Assembly (NCBI GenBank): GCA_022340305.1 | Contig: JAJDOF010000079.1 | Coordinates: 1 to 40,028, forward strand | DNA: 40,028 nt | Origin: Gammaproteobacteria bacterium | Lineage (GTDB): Bacteria > Pseudomonadota > Gammaproteobacteria > GCA-001735895 | Direction of reading: 5' to 3' | Shown here: positions 28,755 to 38,179 of the stretch, one piece after another | Layout: each line of letters begins with the position of its first letter | How positions within the stretch are numbered: the first letter of the stretch is position 1 | Position numbers and translations under genes: made by a program | The notes under the pieces: generated by a model | Database searches by the model: none | Seen by the model: only the letters and a program-made list of their open reading frames with translations | What the model was told of the DNA's origin: nothing

Positions 28755-29231
28755 TCACTTGAAGTGAATGGCGGTTATCGCGTATTCCATGTTGCCGCTG
28801 GGCGCTTCGACGATAATGTCTTCGCCTGCCTCCCTGCCGATCAGGGCACGCGCAATGGGCGAACTGATGGCGATGCGATTTTCGTTGATATCGGCCTCTA
28901 TATCGCCAACGATCTGATACACCACCTGGGCATCGGTCGCCATGTCCATCAATTCCACGGTACAGCCAAACACGACCCGGTCATTTTGGGTAATGCGGGT
29001 AATATCGATGATCTGGGCATTTGACAGCGACGATTCCAGCTCTGCAATACGCCCCTCGGTAAAACTCTGTTCCTCGCGCGCAGCATGATACTCGGCATTT
29101 TCTTTCAGATCGCCATGCTCGCGTGCCGTTGCGATGGCCTCGATAATGGCCGGTCGCCTCACTGACTTCAGCTCTTTAAGCTCCAGCTTGAGTCTTTCGG
29201 CCCCGGCGGCGGTAATCGGTATTTGATTCAT
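28755..29231 (-). CDS. greA: Transcription elongation factor GreA
   Basis: GreA enters the secondary channel of RNA polymerase and stimulates cleavage of backtracked RNA. The 158-aa protein has the N-terminal coiled coil (about 1-75) with the acidic tip residues Asp41 and Glu44 in [16 protein letters not shown], and a C-terminal FKBP-like domain. Length equals that of E. coli GreA. The ATG shares one base with the carB stop (TAATG). carA-carB-greA is a common gammaproteobacterial trio. Confidence 0.97.
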   Translation of the reverse strand: MNQIPITAAGAERLKLELKELKSVRRPAIIEAIATAREHGDLKENAEYHAAREEQSFTEGRIAELESSLSNAQIIDITRITQNDRVVFGCTVELMDMATDAQVVYQIVGDIEADINENRIAISSPIARALIGREAGEDIIVEAPSGNMEYAITAIHFK

Positions 29232-32200
29232 TAAACTTTTGCCTGGTGTAAAGATTGTAAACAGTATACTTCCTGAACATCACGATGCGCCATCGCCTGG
29301 CAAGTCGCTTTGCCACCCGATATGGTAGTGGTATAGCACACCGCATGCATTAGAGCCTCGCGTCGAATGGCGTAGGAATCCGCGATCGCGGAGCGTCCTT
29401 CGGTGGTATTTACAATCAATACGATCTCATCGTTCTTGATCATGTCGACGATATGCGGGCGCCCTTCCTTAACCTTGTTGACATGCTCACAGGCTACGCC
29501 ACCTGCGCGAATGACCTTCGCGGTGCCACCGGTTGCCACCAGGTTGAAACCCAGCGCATCGAGTTCACGAGCCAGTTCGATAACAGCGTTCTTATCGGCT
29601 TCGCGCACGCTCAGGAATGCAGTACCTGGCAGTGGAATTTTGCCACCCGAGCCCAGCATGGCCTTGGCAAATGCCTCGGCAAAACTTTGCCCGATACCCA
29701 TCACTTCACCGGTGGATTTCATTTCCGGGCCGAGAATGGGATCGACTCCCTGGAACTTGGCGAACGGAAAAACCGACTCCTTGACGGAGATAAAGTCAGG
29801 TGTCACCTGTTCGAGATAGCCCTGTTGCGCGAGGCTCTGTCCGACCATGCAGCGTGCCGCCACCTTGGCGAGCGCAACGCCCGTGGCCTTGGACACAAAA
29901 GGCACAGTACGCGAGGCCCGCGGATTGACTTCGAGGACGTAAACCTCGTCACCCTTGATCGCGAATTGTGTGTTCATCAACCCGACTACATTCAGCGCGC
30001 GCGCCATTTTGGCAACCTGATCGCACAGGCGCTGCTGAATTTCCGCTGACAAGGTATAGGGTGGCAGGGAACAGGCGGAATCGCCTGAATGCACGCCAGC
30101 CTGTTCGATGTGCTCCATCAGACCACCGATCAGCACGTCGCTACCGTCGCAGATGGCGTCGACATCGACTTCGACCGCCTGGTCGAGAAATCGATCGAGC
30201 AACAGCGGCGAAGCGCGCGTCACGTTGACCGCATCACGCATATAGCGCTTCAGCTCGTCCTGATCATGCACTACTTCCATGGCCCTGCCACCAAGCACGT
30301 AGGACGGTCGCACCACCAACGGAAAACCAACCTGGTGGGCAAGCTCCGCGGCGGAATCCGCGTCGAAAGCAATGCGGTTGGGCGGTTGCAACAAGCCGAG
30401 ACTCTCGATCATTTGCTGGAATCGCTCGCGATCCTCGGCAAGATCGATGGAATCCGGCGTGGTACCGATAATCGGCACACCCGCGGCTTCCAGCGAGCGC
30501 GCCAGGTTCAGGGGCGTTTGCCCACCGAACTGTACGATCACACCCTGTGGTTTTTCCAGATGAATTATCTCGAGTACGTCCTCGTAGGTCAGCGGCTCGA
30601 AATAAAGCCGATCCGAAGTATCATAATCGGTTGAAACCGTCTCCGGGTTACAGTTGACCATGATGGTTTCATAACCATCTTCGCGCATTGCAAGGGCCGC
30701 GTGCACGCAACAATAATCGAACTCGATACCCTGGCCGATGCGGTTTGGTCCACCGCCGAGTACCACGATTTTCTTGCGCCCGCTTGGTTCGGCCTCGCAT
30801 TCGTCGTCGTAGCTCGAATAGAGGTAAGCCGTGCTCGAGGCAAATTCCGCCGCGCAGGTATCAACTCGCTTGTAGATCGGGCGAATACCCATCTCGCGGC
30901 GTCGAGCGGCGAAACTGATTTCTTCACAGCCAAGTATCAGCGACAGGCGCCGGTCGGAAAAACCCTTGCGTTTGAGCCCACGCATTTCATCGGCGGCCAG
31001 AGAATCGAGCTGCCGTGCAGACAAGCCCATTTCGATCTTCACCAACTCCTGGATCTGCACCAGGAACCAGGGATCGATCTTGGTCTGGGCAAAAATGGAA
31101 TCGATGCTGTAGCCGGAGCGAAAGGCATCGGCGACATACCAGATTCGCCGTGCGCCAGGTAGACGCAACTCGGTACGATACAGGTCCTCGAGCTCATCGG
31201 CATCCAGCGACTGGTCGACGATTGGGTCGAGACCGTGCACACCGATTTCAAGGCCACGCAGCGCTTTCTGAAAGGATTCCTGGAAGTTGCGCCCAATCGC
31301 CATCACTTCGCCCACGGACTTCATCTGAGTGGACAGGCGATCGTCGGCCTGGGGGAATTTCTCGAAGGTGAAGCGCGGTATCTTGGTGACCACGTAGTCG
31401 ATGCTGGGCTCGAACGACGCAGGTGTCGCGCCGCCGGTAATGTCGTTCTGCAATTCATCGAGGGTGTAGCCCACGGCGAGCTTGGCGGCAACCTTGGCGA
31501 TCGGGAAACCAGTAGCCTTGGAGGCCAGTGCAGACGAACGCGATACGCGCGGGTTCATCTCGATGATGATCATTTCACCGTTTTCAGGGTTGATCGCAAA
31601 CTGCACGTTGGAACCACCAGTCTCGACGCCGATCTTGCGCAGCACCGCGAGGGACGCGTTACGCATGATCTGGTATTCCTTGTCGGTGAGCGTCTGCGCC
31701 GGCGCTACAGTGATCGAGTCCCCGGTATGCACACCCATGGGATCGAGATTTTCGATCGCGCAGATGATGATGCAATTGTCATTTTTGTCGCGCACCACCT
31801 CCATTTCAAATTCTTTCCAGCCCAGTACCGAGGCTTCGATGAGGACTTCACTGGTCGGCGAAAGGTCAAGGCCACGGCGGATGATGTCGTCGAATTCCTC
31901 CCGGTTATAGGCGATTCCGCCGCCGCTGCCACCCATGGTAAAAGAAGGTCGAATAATGATCGGAAATCCTATCTGCGACTGTCCCTGCCAGGCTTCCTCG
32001 ATGCTGTGGGCAATGAACGCTTTAGGGGTCTTCAGGCCGATTTCAGCCATGGCCACCCGAAACTGTTCGCGATCCTCCGCCATATCGATAGCTTCGCGGG
32101 TCGCGCCGATCATTTCCACACCGTATTTTTCCAGTACCCCCTCGCGTACCAGGTCGAGCGCACAGTTGAGCGCAGTCTGCCCTCCCATGGTAGGTAACAG

Positions 32201-32455
32201 CGCCTGCGGCTTTTCCTTGGCGATTATCTTCTCGACCACCTGCCAGGTGATCGGCTCGATGTAGACCGCATCAGCCGTATCGGGATCGGTCATGATGGTG
32301 GCTGGATTCGAATTGATCAGAATAACGCGAAGCCCTTCTTCCTTGAGTGCCTTGCAAGCCTGGGCTCCCGAGTAGTCGAATTCGCATGCCTGGCCGATAA
32401 CGATCGGTCCGGCGCCGATAATCAATACTGATTCTATATCCTCGCGACGCGGCAT
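29231..32455 (-). CDS. carB: Carbamoyl-phosphate synthase large subunit
   Basis: CarB makes carbamoyl phosphate from bicarbonate, ammonia and two ATP, feeding arginine and pyrimidine synthesis. The 1,074-aa protein has the typical duplicated layout: two carbamate-forming halves (beginning [20 protein letters not shown] and [19 protein letters not shown]), each with an ATP-grasp fold, and a C-terminal MGS-like allosteric domain from about residue 935. The first half ends with an oligomerization segment near 400-550. The ATG shares one base with the carA stop (TGATG). Length matches E. coli (1,073 aa). Confidence 0.98.
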   Translation of the reverse strand: MPRREDIESVLIIGAGPIVIGQACEFDYSGAQACKALKEEGLRVILINSNPATIMTDPDTADAVYIEPITWQVVEKIIAKEKPQALLPTMGGQTALNCALDLVREGVLEKYGVEMIGATREAIDMAEDREQFRVAMAEIGLKTPKAFIAHSIEEAWQGQSQIGFPIIIRPSFTMGGSGGGIAYNREEFDDIIRRGLDLSPTSEVLIEASVLGWKEFEMEVVRDKNDNCIIICAIENLDPMGVHTGDSITVAPAQTLTDKEYQIMRNASLAVLRKIGVETGGSNVQFAINPENGEMIIIEMNPRVSRSSALASKATGFPIAKVAAKLAVGYTLDELQNDITGGATPASFEPSIDYVVTKIPRFTFEKFPQADDRLSTQMKSVGEVMAIGRNFQESFQKALRGLEIGVHGLDPIVDQSLDADELEDLYRTELRLPGARRIWYVADAFRSGYSIDSIFAQTKIDPWFLVQIQELVKIEMGLSARQLDSLAADEMRGLKRKGFSDRRLSLILGCEEISFAARRREMGIRPIYKRVDTCAAEFASSTAYLYSSYDDECEAEPSGRKKIVVLGGGPNRIGQGIEFDYCCVHAALAMREDGYETIMVNCNPETVSTDYDTSDRLYFEPLTYEDVLEIIHLEKPQGVIVQFGGQTPLNLARSLEAAGVPIIGTTPDSIDLAEDRERFQQMIESLGLLQPPNRIAFDADSAAELAHQVGFPLVVRPSYVLGGRAMEVVHDQDELKRYMRDAVNVTRASPLLLDRFLDQAVEVDVDAICDGSDVLIGGLMEHIEQAGVHSGDSACSLPPYTLSAEIQQRLCDQVAKMARALNVVGLMNTQFAIKGDEVYVLEVNPRASRTVPFVSKATGVALAKVAARCMVGQSLAQQGYLEQVTPDFISVKESVFPFAKFQGVDPILGPEMKSTGEVMGIGQSFAEAFAKAMLGSGGKIPLPGTAFLSVREADKNAVIELARELDALGFNLVATGGTAKVIRAGGVACEHVNKVKEGRPHIVDMIKNDEIVLIVNTTEGRSAIADSYAIRREALMHAVCYTTTISGGKATCQAMAHRDVQEVYCLQSLHQAKV

Positions 32456-33600
32456 CAGGCAGTCCCTCGTGACGCTTTATGCGTCTCGATCATGTCAAAA
32501 AACCGATCAAACATCGGCGCCACATCGTGCGGCCCCGGACTTGCCTCGGGATGGCCCTGGAAACTGAACGCCGCCCTGTCGGTGCGCTCCACGGCCTGCA
32601 GACTGCCATCGAATAGCGACCGATGCGTGGCTCGAAGCGTGTCGGGCAGGCTGTCCTCATCGACCGCGAAACCATGATTCTGGCTGGTTATCATCACTAC
32701 ACCGGTCGCCAGGTCCTGAACCGGGTGATTCGCGCCATGATGGCCAAATTTCATTTTCAGCGAGCGCGCGCCACTGGCGAGTGCGAGTAACTGGTGACCG
32801 AGACAAATACCGAATACCGGCAAGTCGGTTTGCAGGATCTGCTCGATCGCCTCGATTGCGTAGTCACAGGGTTCGGGATCGCCAGGTCCATTCGACAGGA
32901 AAACACCGTCGGGCTGCATCGCCAGCACTTCATCTGCCGGGGTTTTGGCCGGCACCACGGTTACCCGCGCACCGCGTTCAACGAGCATGCACAGGATGTT
33001 TTTCTTGATGCCGTAATCGTAGGCGACCACATGAAAGCGGTGCTCGCTGCTTTCCCGATAACCCTGCTCCAGTGACCAGGTCGACTGATTCCAGCTATAG
33101 GGTTCCTGCGTAGTGACGACCTGAGCGAGGTCGCAGCCCGCGAGTCCGCCGAAATTGCTGGCAGCGGTTATTGCGGCTTCCACGGAAATATCATCGCCGG
33201 CCATGATGGCACCTGATTGAGCTCCCCGGTCACGCAGAAGACGCGTCAGCTTGCGGGTATCGATATCGGCAATAGCGACTACACCCCTGGCAGTCAGGTA
33301 ATCCTGCAGATTTCCCTGACTGCGCCAGTTACTCGCGATAAGCGGTAGATCGCGGATAATGAGGCCACTGGCGTGTATTCGTGTCGCTTCTTCATCTTCG
33401 TCGTTGATACCGGTATTACCGATGTGGGGATAGGTCAGTGTAATCAACTGCTGACAGTAAGATGGGTCAGTCAGAATTTCCTGGTAACCGGTCATCGCGG
33501 TGTTAAATACCACTTCGCCGGCAGAAATTCCATCAGCGCCGATGGAACTGCCTTTGAAGATGGTTCCATCTTGCAGGGCTAGTATGGCTGGTTTAGGCAC
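32455..33600 (-). CDS. carA: Carbamoyl-phosphate synthase small subunit (glutaminase)
   Basis: CarA hydrolyses glutamine and channels ammonia to CarB. The 381-aa protein has an N-terminal CPSase domain (1-150) and a class I amidotransferase domain with the triad Cys266 (FGICLGHQ), His350 and Glu352 (GHPEASPGP). The start is a GTG at 33600 with GGAG five bases upstream, a good ribosome binding site. The upstream 216 bases are shared with a divergent transporter. dapB, often found upstream of carA, is absent. Confidence 0.97.
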   Translation of the reverse strand: MPKPAILALQDGTIFKGSSIGADGISAGEVVFNTAMTGYQEILTDPSYCQQLITLTYPHIGNTGINDEDEEATRIHASGLIIRDLPLIASNWRSQGNLQDYLTARGVVAIADIDTRKLTRLLRDRGAQSGAIMAGDDISVEAAITAASNFGGLAGCDLAQVVTTQEPYSWNQSTWSLEQGYRESSEHRFHVVAYDYGIKKNILCMLVERGARVTVVPAKTPADEVLAMQPDGVFLSNGPGDPEPCDYAIEAIEQILQTDLPVFGICLGHQLLALASGARSLKMKFGHHGANHPVQDLATGVVMITSQNHGFAVDEDSLPDTLRATHRSLFDGSLQAVERTDRAAFSFQGHPEASPGPHDVAPMFDRFFDMIETHKASRGTA

Positions 33601-33750
33601 AAAATCTCCATTTCAAAAAAATGCGCGCGCACAGAAACAGGATGAACCGGCGGTTCTTCCCATCGAGAAATTCGCTTAAGTTAATACTACGAAGGCAGCA
33701 TCTTCTTGAAAGCGAATTGTATGCGGATTGCAAAGATGAGTCTACGCCAA

Positions 33751-33774
33751 CCTTAATAATTTGCTAAATTAAGG
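33751..33774. promoter_or_regulatory. AT-rich dyad between carA and the DMT transporter
   Basis: CCTTAATAATTTGCTAAATTAAGG has near-perfect dyad symmetry: the core TAATTT-GCT-AAATTA, then CCT/AGG with a small bulge. It sits about 43 bases before the transporter start and about 150 bases before carA. It could bind a regulator of either gene. A -10-like hexamer for carA (TAGTAT) occurs downstream of it, but I could not fix a full promoter. Confidence 0.4.
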
Positions 33775-33816
33775 CACCCACGGCAACCGCCGAGATCCAA
33801 GGTTAATGAGACCGCC

Positions 33817-34728
33817 ATGCCCGCGAGCACCCATCTTTTTGCGCGAGCCGTCGTATACGTGCTGCTGGCGATACTGCTGTTCGATATCCAGGGAGTCATC
33901 ATCAAGTTCCTGGGCGATCGTTACCCGGTTCAGCAACTGGCTGGCTTTCGTAACGTCTTCGGCCTGATTCCAAGTGTAATCGTGCTGTTGCTGTCAAGCG
34001 AGTGGCATGCTCGCGGCCGCTTGCTGAAAATACGCCAATGGCGCCTCGGCCTGCTGCGCGGCCTGTTTATCGCGATGGCGCAATATTGTTTCTACCTGTC
34101 GATTACCAAAATGGAGCTGGCAACGGCAACCACACTCACTTATATCAGCCCGGTATTGATTACCCTGCTGTCGATTCCGATCCTCAAGCACGAGGTTGGG
34201 ATGTGGCGCTGGTTGGCGGTAATCGTCGGCTTCGTCGGTGTGGTCATGATCATGGGCCCCGGCAGTGCCATATTCACCCCGTATAGCCTGCTCCCGATCG
34301 GCGCCGCGTTGGGTTACTCGTTGTCCACGGTTTGCGTCAGGCTGTTCGACGAGCACAATCCGACCGCGCTACTCAACATGTATGCCTCCGCCGGCGCGCT
34401 GTTCGGAGCTTTAGCGATCGTCTTCGCGACTACTGGATATAGCCAGGTGCAATCGCTGCAGGACTGGGGCCTGTTGCTGGGCATGGGACTGGTAGGTGGA
34501 TTTGCGGTGCTGGCATTGATCAACGCCTACCGACTGGCACGGCCCTCCAGTCTGTCGCCCTACGAGTACTTCGGAATTCCATTCGCCTTCATTCTCGGCT
34601 GGTTATTTTTCGATGAGGCCCCATTTGCAAAGCTGTTCCCCGGGGTATTATTAATCATTGCCGGCGGCCTGTTGATTGCCTGGAGGGAGCATCACAACCG
34701 CAAATTATCAGAGTCGGGCGGCACTTGA
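33817..34728 (+). CDS. EamA/DMT-superfamily transporter
   Basis: This is a drug/metabolite-type transporter of ten membrane helices made of two EamA repeats (about 13-145 and 155-290). The first repeat contains FRNVFGL and MAQYCFYLSITKMELATATT, and the second contains SPYEYFGIPFAFILGWLFF and PGVLLIIAGGLLIAWRE, the usual EamA ends. The substrate cannot be told; family members move amino acids, nucleosides or other metabolites, in or out. The ATG at 33817 has GAG six bases upstream. It is divergent from carA and converges on the kinase gene with only ten bases between stops. Length (303 aa) is normal. Confidence 0.88.
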   Translation: MPASTHLFARAVVYVLLAILLFDIQGVIIKFLGDRYPVQQLAGFRNVFGLIPSVIVLLLSSEWHARGRLLKIRQWRLGLLRGLFIAMAQYCFYLSITKMELATATTLTYISPVLITLLSIPILKHEVGMWRWLAVIVGFVGVVMIMGPGSAIFTPYSLLPIGAALGYSLSTVCVRLFDEHNPTALLNMYASAGALFGALAIVFATTGYSQVQSLQDWGLLLGMGLVGGFAVLALINAYRLARPSSLSPYEYFGIPFAFILGWLFFDEAPFAKLFPGVLLIIAGGLLIAWREHHNRKLSESGGT

Positions 34729-34738
34729 TAACCCGATA

Positions 34739-36340
34739 TCAGTCATCTTGCTGCATGCGTTCCTGCAACTGGTTCTCGCAATATTGCACCGCAATCAACA
34801 TCTGCTGGGCATCGGCGAAGCGCATGTAGGGTTTCTTCTGCAACGCCTTGACGATAATCTCGAGGATGCCGGCTGGTAAGGTCAAATGATTCAGATCGGG
34901 CTCTTCTTTGACGATATTACTTTTGAGCTCGGGCAGACTGCTGCCGGAAAACGGTTGCTCGCCGGTGAGCAAATGGTAAAGCGTCACCGCCAGTGAAAAC
35001 AGGTCGGAGCGTCCGTCCAGCTTCTTGCCTTCGAGTTGTTCGGGCGACATATAGGCCGGGGTTCCGATGATAAGGTTATCGCCCTGGCGCTGGCGACGAT
35101 CGCTGTAGGCGGCACCGAAATCGGTAAGAATGTAGCTGTCACCGGAGCTGTCGTACATGATATTGGCAGGTTTGATGTCGCCGTGAATGACACCGTGATG
35201 GTGAGCTACAGCCAGAGCCTTCAACATGGCTTGCGAAATACGAATACATTCGCCCACGGTCAGATATTCACGCTTGCGCAGGCGCTGCGACATGGAATAA
35301 CCCGATATAAAATCCATCGCGATATAGGCGCTGTCGCCAAGCATTTCCGCATCGTGAATCTTGACGATGTTGGGGTGATCGAGTTGCGCCACGACCTCGG
35401 CTTCGCGCAACCAGTGCTGGATGCGGTCGCGTTCGAGCTTTTCGTCGCGCCGCAGGCGCATCACCTTGAGCGCAACTCGATTGTGCGAGCGCATATCGGT
35501 GGCTTCGTACATCACCGAGGTCGAACCCCTGGCAATTTTTCGCAGCAGGCGGTAATTACCGATGGTCGGCAGCTCGGCTTCTGTGATCGGCAGCGATTTT
35601 CCAAGCTTGAGTAATATCGCCCGGTTCTTGCGGATTTCCTCGATTCGCGTGACAAAATCGATGAGACCAGGGTCGTAGCGAGATAACCAGTGATAGAGGT
35701 TCAGTGCGCTTGCCCAGTGCTTGCTCGATTCCAGCAACATGCCCAGCTGATAACCGACTTCCAGCATTTCATCGCTATAGGGACACTGTTTGAGCAGTGT
35801 CAGGGCAGTTCTCAGGTCGCCTTTGTCGATGTGCGCCCGCACATCGGATAAATCGACTGGTTCCTGTTGAAGTAACGAAGATGTCGCAAGACCATGATAC
35901 AGGTCGATACCCCAGTAAATCGTGGAAGCCAGCAACATCACCAGCGCCGGGAACATGAGCGGCAGATAGAAGCGGAAAAACACCGCGAACAACACTTCCA
36001 GCATCAGTAACGCGAACAGTATCAGGATAACGGTCAGCATCGACAGTACAGTAGTGGGCGATCGGGTATAGCGGCGCACGTATAGCACCAGGATCAACCC
36101 ATAGACCGGTAACAGGCTCCAATGCGGGGCAAAGTGAATTGGACGAGCTATAAGCGCTTCACGGCTTACCGGCTGCAACTCAAGTATGTGCTGGAACAGA
36201 CCATACTCTAACCCCGATACGAAAGTCGTCAGACTCAGTAAATAGGTGAAGCACCAGAGGATAGCGATAAGGCCCAGTTGCCAGGCTCGAGATTTAAAAC
36301 TAAACACATGTCGGCGTTGCTGATTAGGGACGGTGATCAT
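34739..36340 (-). CDS. Membrane-anchored Hanks-type Ser/Thr protein kinase
   Basis: The 533-aa protein has four predicted membrane helices (about 22-42, 76-91, 97-120, 126-145), a short 33-residue periplasmic loop, a helical TPR-like linker (about 165-245), and a C-terminal kinase domain (about 262-520). Kinase motifs are Lys292 (VALK), Glu313 or Glu315 in the C helix, HGDIKPAN (386-393), DFG (407-409) and SPE (432-434), so it is probably active. The glycine loop is degenerate (ARGSTS for GxGxxG), and the HGD form (not HRD) marks a non-RD kinase. The three helices before the linker recall those that follow CHASE2 sensor domains, but the sensor is missing. I use the ATG at 36340; a TTG at 36364 is less likely. 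Target unknown. Confidence 0.85.
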   Translation of the reverse strand: MITVPNQQRRHVFSFKSRAWQLGLIAILWCFTYLLSLTTFVSGLEYGLFQHILELQPVSREALIARPIHFAPHWSLLPVYGLILVLYVRRYTRSPTTVLSMLTVILILFALLMLEVLFAVFFRFYLPLMFPALVMLLASTIYWGIDLYHGLATSSLLQQEPVDLSDVRAHIDKGDLRTALTLLKQCPYSDEMLEVGYQLGMLLESSKHWASALNLYHWLSRYDPGLIDFVTRIEEIRKNRAILLKLGKSLPITEAELPTIGNYRLLRKIARGSTSVMYEATDMRSHNRVALKVMRLRRDEKLERDRIQHWLREAEVVAQLDHPNIVKIHDAEMLGDSAYIAMDFISGYSMSQRLRKREYLTVGECIRISQAMLKALAVAHHHGVIHGDIKPANIMYDSSGDSYILTDFGAAYSDRRQRQGDNLIIGTPAYMSPEQLEGKKLDGRSDLFSLAVTLYHLLTGEQPFSGSSLPELKSNIVKEEPDLNHLTLPAGILEIIVKALQKKPYMRFADAQQMLIAVQYCENQLQERMQQDD

Positions 36341-36549
36341 GCGATAGATCGGGAATCGACGCAAATGCTGTCTGTATGCGACACCCCGACACGCTGGCGG
36401 TTTACATCCGCTACGGGATTTCCGAACATATGCCAGTCATTCGACCTCGCGACACGATGAGTCCATTTCGATCATTCGCAAAGCATTACGTTTATCGCCC
36501 GCGTCGAATTTTATTGGTATTCAAGACAACTACGGGATAGTGCTTCAGT

Positions 36550-37116
36550 ATGGGAAATCGATTGTCCAGGGTAGTGACCCGCACTGGCGACAAGGGCAGC
36601 ACCGGTATGGCCGATGGCAGCCGACGCGCGAAAAATGACGCCCGCGTGCACTGCCTTGGCGAAGTGGACGAACTCAATGCCCAGCTCGGCGTAGTACTGA
36701 GCCTGCTGGCGGACGAAGCGGCACAACACACGCTGTTTGCGATCCAGCACGACCTGTTCGACATCGGGGCAGAATTGTGTCAGCCCGGGAAACAGTTGAT
36801 CACCGATGACTACGTCATGGCTCTCGAGCAAAGTATCGAGGTACTGAACGCCGATCTGCCTGGCCTCAAAGAATTCATTCTGCCCGGTGGGACACCAGTT
36901 GTCGCCGCGATCCAGTTGGCGCGCACTGTTTGCCGTCGCGCCGAACGCGGCCTGGTTGAACTGGACAACCAGGAAAAACTTAACCCGGTGACCTGTCGCT
37001 ATATCAACCGACTGTCCGATCTGCTATTTATCCTCGGCAGATCCCAGGCGCATCTGGACGGCAGCGGTGAAGTCTACTGGAACTCAAAATTCTCGCGCCT
37101 GAACCGAGGCGAGTAA
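36550..37116 (+). CDS. PduO-type cob(I)alamin adenosyltransferase
   Basis: It transfers the adenosyl group of ATP to cob(I)alamin (or cobyrinic acid diamide) to make coenzyme B12. The 188-aa protein has the PduO ATP-binding N-terminus RTGDKGSTGMADGSR (11-25) and EVDELNAQLG, and the later RRAERGLVEL helix with the conserved arginines, ending in SDLLFILGR. A tail of about 20 residues follows. The ATG at 36550 has only a weak ribosome binding site. It is divergent from the kinase and not beside other cobalamin genes, so the B12-dependent partner enzyme is elsewhere. Confidence 0.93.
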   Translation: MGNRLSRVVTRTGDKGSTGMADGSRRAKNDARVHCLGEVDELNAQLGVVLSLLADEAAQHTLFAIQHDLFDIGAELCQPGKQLITDDYVMALEQSIEVLNADLPGLKEFILPGGTPVVAAIQLARTVCRRAERGLVELDNQEKLNPVTCRYINRLSDLLFILGRSQAHLDGSGEVYWNSKFSRLNRGE

Positions 37117-37191
37117 TCCCTGTTGGCACTTCTGCCCCCGGCATAGGGTCTGGATTGGCGTGTTCAGATCTGGCGAGCAAAAAAATCATCG

Positions 37192-37373
37192 CTAGCCCGG
37201 ATATTACATCGGAATGCCGCATCACAGTATTTCTCGCGGTGACGCAGCACAAATGCTGCTGGGCGTCGGGCTGGATGCCCGCAGTTAAGCCATGGCCTTG
37301 CCGGCCGGGAGCGGAGCAGCTCACGCCCAAGTGCGCCCCCCACGGGTCAGCGCCGGATCAGAATCCGGGCTAG
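37192..37373. repeat. Structured 182-base element with 11-bp terminal inverted repeats
   Basis: CTAGCCCGGAT at 37192-37202 is exactly complementary to 37363-37373 at the other end. Inside are hairpins: GACGC...GCGTC with an inner AGCA/TGCT stem, GGGC-TGGA-TGCCC nearby, and CCGGAT-CAGA-ATCCGG (37353-37368). It fills most of the gap between two convergent genes and encodes nothing credible. The right end supplies the stop codon (37370-37372) of the hydrolase. No clear target duplication is visible. It could be a MITE-like element or a bidirectional processing/termination structure. Confidence 0.5.
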
Positions 37374-38140
37374 TGCAGCAGAAAATCGAGCGCCAGGCGA
37401 CTGAATTCAAGCGGCTTTTCGGCGTGTAACCAGTGCCCGGCGCCGTCAATCGTCGCGATCCTGGCATCACTGAAGTGGTGCTCGATAACCTCGATTTCGC
37501 TACTGCCCACATAGTCAGAGTTGGCACCACGGATAAACAGGGTCGGCTGGCTCCCAACCCAGTCGCCTGGCAGCGGCGCAAATCCAGTGAGCTCATCCAT
37601 GTCGCGCTGAATTATCGGCCAGTTGATTCGCCAGCGCCAACCATCGGTTTCACGAAACAAATTCTGCAGCAGGAACGCGCGCAGTTGATCCTCGGGAATA
37701 CTGGGTCGCAAGGCGTGATCGATTTGCGTGCGCGAAGCGAAGCTATCCAGGTCGAGCGCGAGTATCGGCTCGATCAGATCGTCATAATCATGCTGATAGG
37801 CGACCGGCGCGATATCGGCGACGATCATTCTGGATAACAGGGCAGGATGCTGTATCGCCAGCGTCATCGCGACCTTGCCACCCATGCTGTGGCCCAGAAT
37901 CCGGCAGTCCCGGAGTTCCAGTTGAGCGATCAACTGCGCCACGTCCGCGGCCATCGACGGATAATTCATTTCATCGGCATGAAACGATTGGCCGTGATTG
38001 CGCAAATCGACGCTGTAGACTGCAAAACTCTCGGCAAAGCGTCGCATGTGCGAATGCCAGTTTTTACCAGAGCCGAACAAGCCGTGCAGAATCAGCAGCG
38101 CCGGACCACTGCCCGACTTCGTGTAATGCAGTTCAGGCAT
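37370..38140 (-). CDS. YbfF-like alpha/beta-fold hydrolase (esterase)
   Basis: This is a 256-aa alpha/beta hydrolase close to the YbfF esterases of enteric bacteria. The nucleophile is Ser85 in GHSMGG, the histidine is His236 in GAGHWLHAEKP, and an oxyanion-side motif HGLFGS lies at 19-24. VDLRNHG (44-50) and NYPSMAADV are shared with YbfF. YbfF hydrolyses short acyl esters and acyl-CoA in vitro; the natural substrate is not known. It lies 39 bases downstream of lpdA on the same strand, so it probably rides on the pyruvate dehydrogenase transcript. Its stop codon is inside the right arm of an inverted repeat. Confidence 0.9.
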   Translation of the reverse strand: MPELHYTKSGSGPALLILHGLFGSGKNWHSHMRRFAESFAVYSVDLRNHGQSFHADEMNYPSMAADVAQLIAQLELRDCRILGHSMGGKVAMTLAIQHPALLSRMIVADIAPVAYQHDYDDLIEPILALDLDSFASRTQIDHALRPSIPEDQLRAFLLQNLFRETDGWRWRINWPIIQRDMDELTGFAPLPGDWVGSQPTLFIRGANSDYVGSSEIEVIEHHFSDARIATIDGAGHWLHAEKPLEFSRLALDFLLH

Positions 38141-38179
38141 AGCCTGGCCGGTATCGTTAGTGTTTCATTGTCCGCTGCA

